Of a stretch of 64,000 bases of DNA, positions 43,365 through 51,553 are shown piece after piece (position 1 is the first letter of the stretch; each line of letters opens with the position of its first letter). Source of the stretch: UBA4781 sp963556045. GTDB taxonomy: Bacteria; Chloroflexota; Anaerolineae; Anaerolineales; Anaerolineaceae. The stretch spans positions 2,232,001 through 2,296,000 of the forward strand of contig CAUVYA020000002.1 in assembly GCA_963556045.3 (NCBI GenBank), read 5' to 3'. A model generated the notes under the pieces. That model had not been told where the DNA came from and searched no databases. It saw only the letters and a program-made list of their open reading frames with translations. Position numbers and translations under genes: made by a program.

Positions 43365-44348
43365 ATGAAGAAAGAAATATTAGTACAGGTCAGAGATTTA
43401 TCCGTAACCTATCAAACACGCATTGGTTCAGTGAGCGCTGTCGACCATGTCAGTTTTGATATTTATAAAGGCGAAATACTGGGATTAGTTGGAGAAAGTG
43501 GTTGTGGAAAGAGCACCTTTGGAAAAGCCCTGCTGCGCATGATCGATCCACCGGGTGAAATAAGCAGCGGCAATATAATTTTTGATAATGAAAATATCAT
43601 GGAATATGATGATAAACAGATGCGCGATTTTCGTGGAAGACGCGCCAGCATGATATTTCAGGATCCCATGACATCCCTGAATCCCGTACAGCGTATTGAT
43701 GAACATCTCATTGAAACGATCCAGGTGCATGAACCTCGAACAGGGCGAGAACCGGCTCTACGGCGTTCAAAAAAGATGATCGAACGGCTGGGTATTGGAG
43801 AAGACCGTTTGATCAGTTATCCGCACCAATTATCGGGAGGAATGCGGCAGCGTGTGATGACCGGCATTGGTTTAATCCTTAATGCTGATCTGATCGTTGC
43901 GGATGAGGCGACTACCTCCCTGGATGTGATCGTCGAAGCAAAATTGGCTGATCAATTGCGTGAGATCAGAGGCGAATTTGGTGTGAGTTTGTTGATGATC
44001 ACGCATAATATTGCCCTTGTAGCGGAAATGGCAGATCGCATCGCTGTAATGTATGCCGGACATTTGATCGAGATCGGCGATATTTATGATGTATTTGAAA
44101 AACCAAAACATCCATATACGCAGGGTTTACTGGCATCCGTTCCAAATATTCGCTTTGACACCGAAGAGGAATTGTATAAAATGCCGGGTGAACCGCCAAA
44201 CCTTACGCATCCTCCAACGGGCTGCCGTTTTCATCCTCGCTGCCCCCATGCAATGCCGATCTGTTCGCAGCGAGAACCATCTTTATTGGAAGTAGAAGAC
44301 GGATGGATGGTTCATTGCTGGTTGTATCAAAAAAAACCGAACAAGTAA
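43365..44348 (+). CDS. dppD: Peptide ABC transporter ATPase, DppD type
   Basis: The 327-residue ATPase has Walker A GESGCGKST near residue 42-50, the Q-loop FQDPMTSLNP, signature QLSGGMRQRV, Walker B LIVADEATTSLD and H-loop ITHN. The C-terminal oligopeptide-transporter extension GCRFHPRCPHAMPICSQREP has the Cys residues that bind an iron-sulfur cluster in some family members. I use ATG 43365, one base after the dppC stop (TAAC ATG) with CGGAG 8 bases upstream. Confidence 0.93.
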   Translation: MKKEILVQVRDLSVTYQTRIGSVSAVDHVSFDIYKGEILGLVGESGCGKSTFGKALLRMIDPPGEISSGNIIFDNENIMEYDDKQMRDFRGRRASMIFQDPMTSLNPVQRIDEHLIETIQVHEPRTGREPALRRSKKMIERLGIGEDRLISYPHQLSGGMRQRVMTGIGLILNADLIVADEATTSLDVIVEAKLADQLREIRGEFGVSLLMITHNIALVAEMADRIAVMYAGHLIEIGDIYDVFEKPKHPYTQGLLASVPNIRFDTEEELYKMPGEPPNLTHPPTGCRFHPRCPHAMPICSQREPSLLEVEDGWMVHCWLYQKKPNK

Positions 44349-44367
44349 AGAATAAATAGAGTGATAC

Positions 44368-45381
44368 ATGAATTCAACAAGTAAACAAAATGTACAGGAT
44401 GATACCATCCTCGAATTACATAATATAAAGAAATACTTCCCGGTTCAAAAAAGTATTCTCGACCAGTTATTTGCAGGAAGAGTCGATTACGTCCGTGCCG
44501 TAGATGATGTTTCCATCAACGTTAAAAGAGGCGAAGCATTTGGTCTGGCAGGAGAAAGTGGAAGCGGAAAAACAACCATTGGCAGACTGGCGATCGGTCT
44601 GGAAAAATTGACCGAAGGACAGGTCATTTTCAATGGACAGGATCTGTCTGAGCTGAAAAGTGAAGAATTGCGGAGATTGCGCCAGAAGATGCAGGTCATT
44701 TTTCAGGACCCCATGGCATCTCTCAATCCTCGTATGACTCTGGGAAATGCAGTCATGCAGGGATTGATCATCCATTACCCTGAAAAATCAGCGGAACACA
44801 GGGATATGGTAGTGTCAATTTTCGAAAAGGTTGGACTGACCCCTGCAAATTTTTATTTTAATAAATACCCACATCAGATTTCTGGTGGTCAGCGGCAGCG
44901 CGTGGTAATTGCCCGTGCATTAATAACACAACCAGATCTGGTGCTGGCAGATGAACCTGTTGCAATGGCTGATGTAAGCGTTCGGGCATTACTGCTGGAT
45001 CTCATGGTGAAATTAAAGGAGGAATTCAATCTCACCTATTTATTCATCACGCATGATCTGGCGACAGCCAAATATATTTGCGATCGAATCGGTGTTCTTT
45101 ACCTGGGAAAGCTGTGTGAAGTGGCAACGGTGCAAGAAGTCTACCAAAAACCGCTTCATCCGTATACCAGAGCGCTGTTAGCGGCAGTTCCTGTTCCAAA
45201 TCCCCGCCAGCGCCGTACAGAAACAATGCCGGAAGGAGAGATCCCCAACCCGATCAATCCTCCTTCAGGCTGTCGTTTTCACCCGCGCTGCCCGATCGCA
45301 CGCCCTGATTGCTCTGAGATCGAACCGCAGTTGGAAGAATTAGAACGAGGTCACTTTGTGGCTTGTCGTTATGCCAGATAA
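44368..45381 (+). CDS. dppF: Peptide ABC transporter ATPase, DppF type
   Basis: The 337-residue ATPase has Walker A GESGSGKTT, FQDPMASLNP, signature QISGGQRQRV, Walker B LVLADEPVAMAD and ITHD. The D-loop after Walker B reads MADVSVRA rather than the common SALDVS, a small deviation. The C-terminal part NPINPPSGCRFHPRCPIARPDC has the family Cys cluster. It pairs with DppD in the membrane complex. It is the last gene of the transporter operon, ended by the hairpin at 45501-45526. Confidence 0.92.
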   Translation: MNSTSKQNVQDDTILELHNIKKYFPVQKSILDQLFAGRVDYVRAVDDVSINVKRGEAFGLAGESGSGKTTIGRLAIGLEKLTEGQVIFNGQDLSELKSEELRRLRQKMQVIFQDPMASLNPRMTLGNAVMQGLIIHYPEKSAEHRDMVVSIFEKVGLTPANFYFNKYPHQISGGQRQRVVIARALITQPDLVLADEPVAMADVSVRALLLDLMVKLKEEFNLTYLFITHDLATAKYICDRIGVLYLGKLCEVATVQEVYQKPLHPYTRALLAAVPVPNPRQRRTETMPEGEIPNPINPPSGCRFHPRCPIARPDCSEIEPQLEELERGHFVACRYAR

Positions 45382-45500
45382 CAGGATTGATAAGAAGAAC
45401 ACTCAAAAGTTTGGGAATATTTTACGAGACTGATTGTTGTGTTGATAAGCATATTTCGATAAACACATTCTTTTTAAAATTCTCTAACATTTTATAAAAT

Positions 45501-45526
45501 CGCCAACCTCTCACGGGAAGTTGGCG
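45501..45526. terminator. Terminator between dppF and the PTS operon
   Basis: CGCCAAC (45501-45507) and GTTGGCG (45520-45526) form a stem between two convergent operons. On the minus side it is followed by ATTTTATAAAA. It probably ends the PTS operon and possibly the peptide transporter. Confidence 0.65.
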
Positions 45527-45537
45527 GTGTAGTTTAT

Positions 45538-45798
45538 TTATTCTCCGAAATTGTTTTCGATCAGAGCTTGTAATGCTGCCAGTGCATCATTAGAATCCTC
45601 TCCATTCGCGCAAATCGTGATCTGTGCGTCTTTCCTGATCCCCAGACCCAACACACTTAATAAGCTTTTCCCGTTCGCTTCCTTGCCGTTATAAAGAATA
45701 CGGATGCTGCTCTGGAATTGAGCGGCAGTTTGTACAAATAAGACTGCCGGACGGGCGTGCAAACCGATTTCGTGTTTGATGGTGGCTTCAATTCTCAT
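45538..45798 (-). CDS. ptsH: PTS phosphocarrier protein HPr
   Basis: This protein of about 86 residues carries phosphate from Enzyme I to IIA components on His in GLHARPAV near residue 14. The regulatory serine of Gram-positive-type HPr is in GKSLLSVLGLG, so phosphorylation by an HPr kinase is possible. I use ATG 45798, which gives the canonical length. An ATG at 45840 overlaps the glucosidase stop (ATGA), would add 14 residues and hints at coupling. It is the last gene of the PTS operon. Enzyme I is not in the window. Confidence 0.88.
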   Translation of the reverse strand: MRIEATIKHEIGLHARPAVLFVQTAAQFQSSIRILYNGKEANGKSLLSVLGLGIRKDAQITICANGEDSNDALAALQALIENNFGE

Positions 45799-45836
45799 AT
45801 TGGTGGATTCTTCGTCCATAAGAATAATGTCTTTTC

Positions 45837-48341
45837 TCATTGTGCTGGAGATGAGCAGGCAGCGGTGCAGTTGGAAAAATACTCTCTTTTCCCCATCACA
45901 TCCACAACGGGTCCTGCCATTTCAAAAGAACCGTACAACCTGATATCTTCCGAGGAGGAGCCGATCAACACATCAATACTGCCGGGTTCCACTACAAACT
46001 GCATGTGTTCATTATAAAAACCCGTTAGGCTGAGAGGAACATCAAAGACGACTGTACAGGTTTGACCTGGCTTCAAGGATACTTTCTTAAATCCTTTTAA
46101 TTCTTTTACGGGGCGGGTGACCCTGGCTTCACGGTCATGAAGATAAAGCTGAACGACTTCATCCCCCATACATTTACCGATATTCTCGATAGTACAGCGA
46201 ATGGTGACCTTGCCATCCGTGGTCGGGTTGGCGGGGGTTATCTCAAGGCTGCTGTAGGCGAATTGCGTGTAGCTCATCCCATATCCAAAAGGATAGAGAG
46301 GGGTAGCCGGTTCATTATTGTAGCCCTGGTGTTCGAAGAAACCCATATTGGATTTGCTGTAGCCGGATCCCACTTTGTGGTTGTAATAAATGGGAACCTG
46401 CCCGACGGAGCGGGGAATGGTCACCGCTAATTTACCGGAAGGATTGATATTGCCGAAAAGAACGCTGCCGATCGCTTTTGCGCCTTCCTGCCCGGGGAAC
46501 CACACATCCAGAATGGCGTCCACGTGTTCAGAAGCCCAGTTGATGGTGAGGGGTCTGCCGTGAAACAGGACCAGCACAACGGGTTTGCCAGTTTCCACGA
46601 TCGCTTTCAGAAGGTCTTCCTGCACCCCGGGTAAATTCAAATCTGAGCGATCCTGTCCTTCTCCACTGGTGGCGTCCATCCAGCCCGATTTCCCGCCCAG
46701 CGCCAGCACCACTACATCTGAGTTATTAGCTGCGCGGAGAGCTTTGTTAAAACCTTTGGTAGAAAGGTCAACGATGCCGCAGCCCTCTGCATAATGGATT
46801 CTGGTGGCAGTACTGACATGTTCCTGAATAGCTTGTTTCAATGTGATGGAGTTGAATGATTCTTTAATGAAAGTGTTGGGGTCTTTGAACAGGATCTTCC
46901 CCATTTGTTTTATTAAACCGCTCCCCTGTTTCAGCCCCATGGGATTATTGGATTTTTCTTTCACTTCACTGACTTCCAGAGCATCTCCCACACCCGCCAT
47001 GCTGGCTTTTTCATGTGCAGCACCATTCTTTTTGGTTAACCGTTTAATGGTGCCCTTTAACATTTCAAGAGTAGCGGGCATGGAATATCCCGCGAAAACA
47101 CTGCGCAGATTATCAGCGTGTGGACCGATCACGGCGATGGATTTCACGTTTTTATCAAGCGGTAGCAGACCGTTCTTGTTCTTTAGTAAAATGATGGATT
47201 CGCTGGCAAGCTGTTGGGATATTTGTTTTCCCCGTTCGCTGCTGAAAACCTCAAGTACTTTCCCTTCTTCAACGTAGGGATTTTCAAACAATCCCAGTTC
47301 AAATTTACTGGTCAAAACGCGGCTGACGGCTTCGTCCAGCACATCTATTTTCAACAATCCTTCCTGAACAGCTTCGGCAAGATGATGAAAAGCATCTGTG
47401 ACCGGTGTGTCTGCGTCCAACCCCGCTTCCAGCGCCATCACCGCCGCTTCTTTCATGTCACGACAGACATGCTGTTGATTGACACATAGTTCGATCGAGC
47501 TGCCATCACAAATTGCGGATCCCTTGAAGCCCATTGTATCTCGCAGCAGGTCGCGCAGAATGGCAGGATTCACGGATACCGGGATGCCATCGATCTCCGA
47601 ATAGGTGCACATCACCGCGCGCAGACCACTTTCATGGATCATTGCTTCGAAGGGATATGCGAATTTTTCGTACAGGTCGCGCTGTCCGATATGAACCGCA
47701 GCCTGATTGATGCCAGCCTGCGAGACGGAATATGCCAAAAAATGTTTCGCGCAGGAGACAACCCCGTTTTGTAGATCATCTGTTTGCAAACCGCGTGTAA
47801 AAGCGCTGCCATTCACCGCGTTCAAATAAGGGTCTTCACCATAGGTTTCATACACTCTGCCCCAGCGGGGGTCCTGTGAAAGATCTACCACCGGAGCCAG
47901 CCCTTTGCGTACCCCTACCGCTCGCATCTCTTGTCGGATGATCTGTGCTGCTTCTTCAACCAGGTCAGGGCGCCAGGCAGACGCCATATTGATGGGCGTC
48001 GGGAAATTGGTTGCTCCAATTGCCAGAAAACCGTTCAATGCTTCGTTTTGGAAGAGCAGAGGGATACCCAGCCTGGTATTTTCTGCCACCCATTTCTGGA
48101 TCGCGTTTGCAAAATGAGCGATTTCAACGGGAGATTCCCAGAAGAGCATGGAAAATTGGGTCATGCGCCCCAGACCATGATGGAGGTGTTGTTCCAAGAA
48201 CTCTGGATCAGGTATTTTCTTGCCAACCAGCATGTTGGGAAGAATGCAGCATAGCTGAGCAACTTTTTCATCGAGGGTCATTTGACCTAATAGATCATCT
48301 ACCCTTTTCTTAATGGGTAATCCAGAATTCTTATAGTTCAT
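45837..48341 (-). CDS. GH3 beta-glucosidase/xylosidase, cytoplasmic
   Basis: The 834-residue protein has a GH3 N-terminal barrel (about 15-345: PVVDLSQDPRWGRVYETYGEDP, AKHFLAYS), the nucleophile Asp279 in GFKGSAICDG, a GH3 C-terminal domain (about 385-625, IAVIGPHADN) and a fibronectin-III-like end (about 720-800). No signal peptide is present, so it acts in the cytoplasm on beta-glucosides that enter unphosphorylated, or after removal of phosphate. It sits in the cellobiose PTS operon next to a GH4 phospho-glucosidase, giving two routes for disaccharide cleavage. Confidence 0.9.
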   Translation of the reverse strand: MNYKNSGLPIKKRVDDLLGQMTLDEKVAQLCCILPNMLVGKKIPDPEFLEQHLHHGLGRMTQFSMLFWESPVEIAHFANAIQKWVAENTRLGIPLLFQNEALNGFLAIGATNFPTPINMASAWRPDLVEEAAQIIRQEMRAVGVRKGLAPVVDLSQDPRWGRVYETYGEDPYLNAVNGSAFTRGLQTDDLQNGVVSCAKHFLAYSVSQAGINQAAVHIGQRDLYEKFAYPFEAMIHESGLRAVMCTYSEIDGIPVSVNPAILRDLLRDTMGFKGSAICDGSSIELCVNQQHVCRDMKEAAVMALEAGLDADTPVTDAFHHLAEAVQEGLLKIDVLDEAVSRVLTSKFELGLFENPYVEEGKVLEVFSSERGKQISQQLASESIILLKNKNGLLPLDKNVKSIAVIGPHADNLRSVFAGYSMPATLEMLKGTIKRLTKKNGAAHEKASMAGVGDALEVSEVKEKSNNPMGLKQGSGLIKQMGKILFKDPNTFIKESFNSITLKQAIQEHVSTATRIHYAEGCGIVDLSTKGFNKALRAANNSDVVVLALGGKSGWMDATSGEGQDRSDLNLPGVQEDLLKAIVETGKPVVLVLFHGRPLTINWASEHVDAILDVWFPGQEGAKAIGSVLFGNINPSGKLAVTIPRSVGQVPIYYNHKVGSGYSKSNMGFFEHQGYNNEPATPLYPFGYGMSYTQFAYSSLEITPANPTTDGKVTIRCTIENIGKCMGDEVVQLYLHDREARVTRPVKELKGFKKVSLKPGQTCTVVFDVPLSLTGFYNEHMQFVVEPGSIDVLIGSSSEDIRLYGSFEMAGPVVDVMGKREYFSNCTAACSSPAQ

Positions 48342-48356
48342 CGTTTCTTTCCTTGT

Positions 48357-49298
48357 TTATTTTCGTAATACCGATGTCATGCGTGCCCAGGTGCGGGAAC
48401 GACCGCGAATAGTGTAGGATAACGCCATGATGTTATCCGGCGTTGCCAGACCGGGCAATCCGGCATCCCCCAGATGATGAATATCCACGCCTGCCATCTT
48501 GCTCATCAAAGCGATCTGTTCGATGGTCGAAGTCGGTGATGCTTCCTGGCTGGTGCCAATAGTAGACATCACCAGCATGCCGGCAGCATGCGCTTTTTCG
48601 ACAATTCTGTGGGCGAAATCCAGTGTGATCCCGGGTACCGTTCCCGGTGCAGGCAGCAACACCACGTCCACGCCCGCTTTTGTGTACATATCGATGTCTT
48701 CATCACAAATAACAGGATCGGTGGTACCGGCGCCGTGCATTTTTCCGGCGAAGATCAATATTCGTTCTGCCAGGGCATCTTTTATTTGTGCGGCAGCATC
48801 TGCAATTCCCTGTGGTGTCACACCGGTGGAGGGATTGCCGGTCAGACAGATGAAATCGGCACCCTGATCGGCAGCATTCCGCGCATTTTTAGGGTTGGCG
48901 ATCACGAACGGTAATGCAGCCGCCATCATGGAATTTTTCATGGGTTCCAGGTTGATCCCCACCACACGCCCTGTGATCTCTTTGATATCCGCCAGCGTGC
49001 GCCCTTTTCCTTGTGGTAGAAGTCTGGAAATGGGATCTAGTTTGGAAAGAGGATTTTTGTCGGGCAAACCGAAGATCTGTGGTTCTTTGGTATTGTACAT
49101 ATTGAAAAGCAGCAGATCGGCGCCAAAGACGGCTGCTATCTCGGCATTGGAGAATGTTCTCAGGTGAGCCGGGATGAAAGTGCCGATGGTTTCGCAGCAG
49201 ATCACTCTGCCCTCTGAAAGCTGGATACTCTCTTTGATCTCTCTGGAATTCATTTTGCGAATATCTGTGGGTAAAGCATCGATCATTCTGGTTGTCAT
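48357..49298 (-). CDS. TIM-barrel protein of unknown function, PTS-linked (DUF7916-like)
   Basis: The 313-residue protein has repeated beta/alpha units: GADLLLFNMYNT, VVGINLEP, GADFICLTGNPSTGV, ERILIFAGKMHGAG, GVDVVLLPAPGTVPGIT, AGMLVMSTIGTSQEAS and GVDIHHLGDAG. These predict a TIM barrel with a phosphate-binding C-terminal end. From memory, such proteins occur in cellobiose PTS operons under names such as PEP phosphonomutase-like or DUF7916; the reaction is unknown. It lies between IIA and GH3, preceded by GGAGGAAT, and downstream of two strong hairpins. Confidence 0.65.
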   Translation of the reverse strand: MTTRMIDALPTDIRKMNSREIKESIQLSEGRVICCETIGTFIPAHLRTFSNAEIAAVFGADLLLFNMYNTKEPQIFGLPDKNPLSKLDPISRLLPQGKGRTLADIKEITGRVVGINLEPMKNSMMAAALPFVIANPKNARNAADQGADFICLTGNPSTGVTPQGIADAAAQIKDALAERILIFAGKMHGAGTTDPVICDEDIDMYTKAGVDVVLLPAPGTVPGITLDFAHRIVEKAHAAGMLVMSTIGTSQEASPTSTIEQIALMSKMAGVDIHHLGDAGLPGLATPDNIMALSYTIRGRSRTWARMTSVLRK

Positions 49299-49328
49299 TA
49301 TTCCTCCATTTGTTGAAGTTGAACCAAG

Positions 49329-49358
49329 GACAGCATTAAAAATATTTTTAATGCTGTC
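49329..49358. repeat. Perfect 30-base palindrome between PTS genes
   Basis: The sequence from GACAGCATTAAAA to TTTTAATGCTGTC is its own reverse complement at all 30 positions. It lies in the IIA - TIM-barrel spacer, 30 bases before the TIM-barrel start. As RNA it forms a long AU-rich hairpin. Confidence 0.9.
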
Positions 49359-49363
49359 ATCAG

Positions 49364-49392
49364 TTGAGCACAGGTTATTGACCTGTGCTCAA
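49364..49392. repeat. Strong hairpin after the IIA gene
   Basis: TTGAGCACAGGT (49364-49375) and ACCTGTGCTCAA (49381-49392) form a perfect 12-bp stem with a 5-nt loop, 8 bases after the IIA stop on the minus strand. There is no T-run, so it probably protects or processes mRNA rather than terminates. Confidence 0.85.
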
Positions 49393-49400
49393 GATGGTTG

Positions 49401-49715
49401 CTAGCTATACAGTTTTTCGTACAGCTTCAGCATGTGTTTCGCCATGTTGATCTCTGACATGGTCACCATGAGAGAATCCTGCGCATGCGTCATCAACAAC
49501 GAGAATTCCAGTCCCTGACCGCGTGCTTCCGATTGGATCACTTCTGTCTGCACCTGGTGAGCGGTGCTGATCTCTTTCTCTGCCTGCTTGATCTTCTTGC
49601 TTGCTTCATCAAGATTATTGTTGTAAGCAGCGTCTAACGCCTTACTCACCAAAGCGCGCGCGTTCCCTGAATGAAGGATGACCAGTGTGGCGGTTTCGAT
49701 AATTTTTGAATCCAT
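49401..49715 (-). CDS. celC: PTS lactose/cellobiose IIA component
   Basis: This 104-residue helical protein accepts phosphate from HPr on His77 in LLMTHAQDSLM, and passes it to IIB. The family pattern ILHSGNARALVSKALDAA near residue 13 is present. Members act as trimers of three-helix bundles in the cytoplasm. It lies 17 bases after the IIC gene on the same strand and is followed by two RNA hairpins. Confidence 0.92.
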   Translation of the reverse strand: MDSKIIETATLVILHSGNARALVSKALDAAYNNNLDEASKKIKQAEKEISTAHQVQTEVIQSEARGQGLEFSLLMTHAQDSLMVTMSEINMAKHMLKLYEKLYS

Positions 49716-49732
49716 AAAAATATTGATCCTTC

Positions 49733-51016
49733 CTAGTCTGCTGTTGTTTCTTCTTTTTCCAGCATCTGTTTTTCGTAGATTTTAAAGAATGGCATCCACG
49801 CAAATGTATCCACCACCCAGATCAACAGAGCGATAATTGCTCCCATTATTCCCATATTCATGAGCAGAGCCAGAAGAGGAGTAGGAAGGAATGCGACCAG
49901 GCTCATGCTGGATGGTATCGCCACCAATCCTGTCGTTAATACTGCATAGGCGATGATGGGATTGATAATGCCCTGCACAAGGATAGAACCGAACCCAAGA
50001 ACAGGATTGAATGCGACCGGGCAGCCGAAGATGATCGGTTCATTGATGTTCAGCAAACTGGGTACAATGGCGGTTTTCCCCAGTTGGCGAACAGCTTTTG
50101 ATTTAGATCGCAGCATCAAAAAATTAAGTCCCAGTGTTGCCCCCGAACCACCTACAGCCATGAAGACCAGAAAAGTGCCAAAAGTTGTCAGATGGTACCC
50201 GTTTGCAAGCGTTGGCGTCACGCCCGCACTAAACAAAGCGGCATTCTCGGCAGCGCCGGTGATCAGGAATGGAAGCATGATGACGTACATTGCCATGGGG
50301 TGAATACCCATGAAAAACATGAGAGAGGCTAGAATGCCCAGTACCATAAGAGCAGGCAGTGTATCGGTAGCGATAAAAAGCGGTGCAAATAGTTTTGTTA
50401 TCAGGTCAAACAGATTGATGCCACCCAGATAAACTACTGCCCAGGTGATAGTGATTAATAGAATTCCCGGGAAGAAGTCGGCAAACCAGTTTTGCATGAA
50501 CTGCGGCAACCCCTTGGCTTTCAGCGTCCAACCTTTATGTTGAAATAGACCGCATACTTCTGAAGCGATGATGCCGACCAGGATTGCTATGGTCATCCCC
50601 TGCGCGCCCAATGCGCTGAAATTGACCTGGAATAATGTCACCAGCATATTGTCGGTTGTGATGAATTCAGGAGAGATCATCAAGAAATACATGATGATCG
50701 CGAATATGGTTGGTGCAGTGGTATCGATCTTCAATGCTTTAGCATTGGCTTGAGCAATACCGATGGTGAAGAATATACCCATTAACCCATAGGAGAGATC
50801 TTTCAACACATTGATCTTTGCGAGCAGCTCTGGGTTGCTCTGTAAAGTGAGTAGCGCAACGTTGCCGGCAACCTGAAATACCACACCTACGAAAATCATA
50901 GGCATGGAGTACCAGAAACCCTGCGTGATGGCTCGCACAACTCGTTTATTCGCGAATTTGTTCATCGCTGGTGCCAGCTTGGTCTGAATCCAGTTCATAA
51001 AGCCCTTCTTTTCCAT
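49733..51016 (-). CDS. celB: PTS cellobiose-type IIC permease
   Basis: The 427-residue membrane protein starts with MNWIQTKLAPAMNKFANKRVVRAITQGFWYSMPMIFVGVVFQ and has about ten membrane helices. NINEPIIFGCPVAFNPVLGFG, the substrate-binding motif of the lactose/cellobiose IIC family, is near residue 325. It imports beta-diglucosides such as cellobiose and phosphorylates them through IIB. The gene starts 3 bases after IIB, so both are made together. Confidence 0.93.
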   Translation of the reverse strand: MEKKGFMNWIQTKLAPAMNKFANKRVVRAITQGFWYSMPMIFVGVVFQVAGNVALLTLQSNPELLAKINVLKDLSYGLMGIFFTIGIAQANAKALKIDTTAPTIFAIIMYFLMISPEFITTDNMLVTLFQVNFSALGAQGMTIAILVGIIASEVCGLFQHKGWTLKAKGLPQFMQNWFADFFPGILLITITWAVVYLGGINLFDLITKLFAPLFIATDTLPALMVLGILASLMFFMGIHPMAMYVIMLPFLITGAAENAALFSAGVTPTLANGYHLTTFGTFLVFMAVGGSGATLGLNFLMLRSKSKAVRQLGKTAIVPSLLNINEPIIFGCPVAFNPVLGFGSILVQGIINPIIAYAVLTTGLVAIPSSMSLVAFLPTPLLALLMNMGIMGAIIALLIWVVDTFAWMPFFKIYEKQMLEKEETTAD

Positions 51017-51019
51017 AAT

Positions 51020-51346
51020 TCATTCTCCTTGTTTGCTTTCGTTGTTTAGTAGATCCATGACGATTTTTAATACCCCTTCGCCATCCATTTGACCGTATAC
51101 TGCAAATGGAATCTCTGCGAACAGGACATTGTGCTGTTCGCATTCCACGATCAGGTCATCTTTTATATAGGAAACCTGCGGGGCTAATAGGACAACATCC
51201 ACTCCCTCTACAACAGCATCAAGGTTTGAAGCAGACTTGGCTAGAATTTCCGCTTCGATCCCGGCTTTTTCAAATGCTTTCTTTGCATTTTCCTCTAAGA
51301 AAGAGGTCGATATTCCACCAAGACATAAGAAGACGATTTTTAGCAT
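51020..51346 (-). CDS. celA: PTS lactose/cellobiose IIB component
   Basis: This 108-residue protein carries the phospho-cysteine Cys8 in MLKIVFLCLGGISTSFL, the P-loop-like signature of the family, and transfers phosphate to the sugar bound in IIC. The later strand VVLLAPQVSYIKDDL is typical. It follows a 207-base spacer from the GH4 gene that contains several hairpins, and is immediately upstream of IIC. Confidence 0.92.
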   Translation of the reverse strand: MLKIVFLCLGGISTSFLEENAKKAFEKAGIEAEILAKSASNLDAVVEGVDVVLLAPQVSYIKDDLIVECEQHNVLFAEIPFAVYGQMDGEGVLKIVMDLLNNESKQGE

Positions 51347-51431
51347 AGAATTTTTTACCTGTATCGTTAAAGTTACAAACCTTTCTTTAATATTGCTTCT
51401 TAGAACATCTCTTGATATTCTTATTAGGTGG

Positions 51432-51488
51432 GGATGTTCATCCTCGCTGGTGGCAATCTATTCCTTTGACGAGGTGGATTGCCACCTC
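51432..51488. promoter_or_regulatory. Nested hairpins between GH4 and PTS IIB genes
   Basis: Three structures lie in the spacer. GGTGGCAATC (51449-51458) pairs perfectly with GATTGCCACC (51477-51486). GAGGTGG (51471-51477) pairs with CCACCTC (51482-51488), which overlaps and excludes the first. GGATGTTCATCC (51432-51443) is a separate perfect palindrome. On the minus strand the small hairpin is made first, then the larger one could replace it. Confidence 0.7.
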
Positions 51489-51553
51489 TTAATTAAGATA
51501 TTCCTTTTTCTCGCGATATTCTTTACTCCTTTCTGTTGTAAAAGATTTATTGA

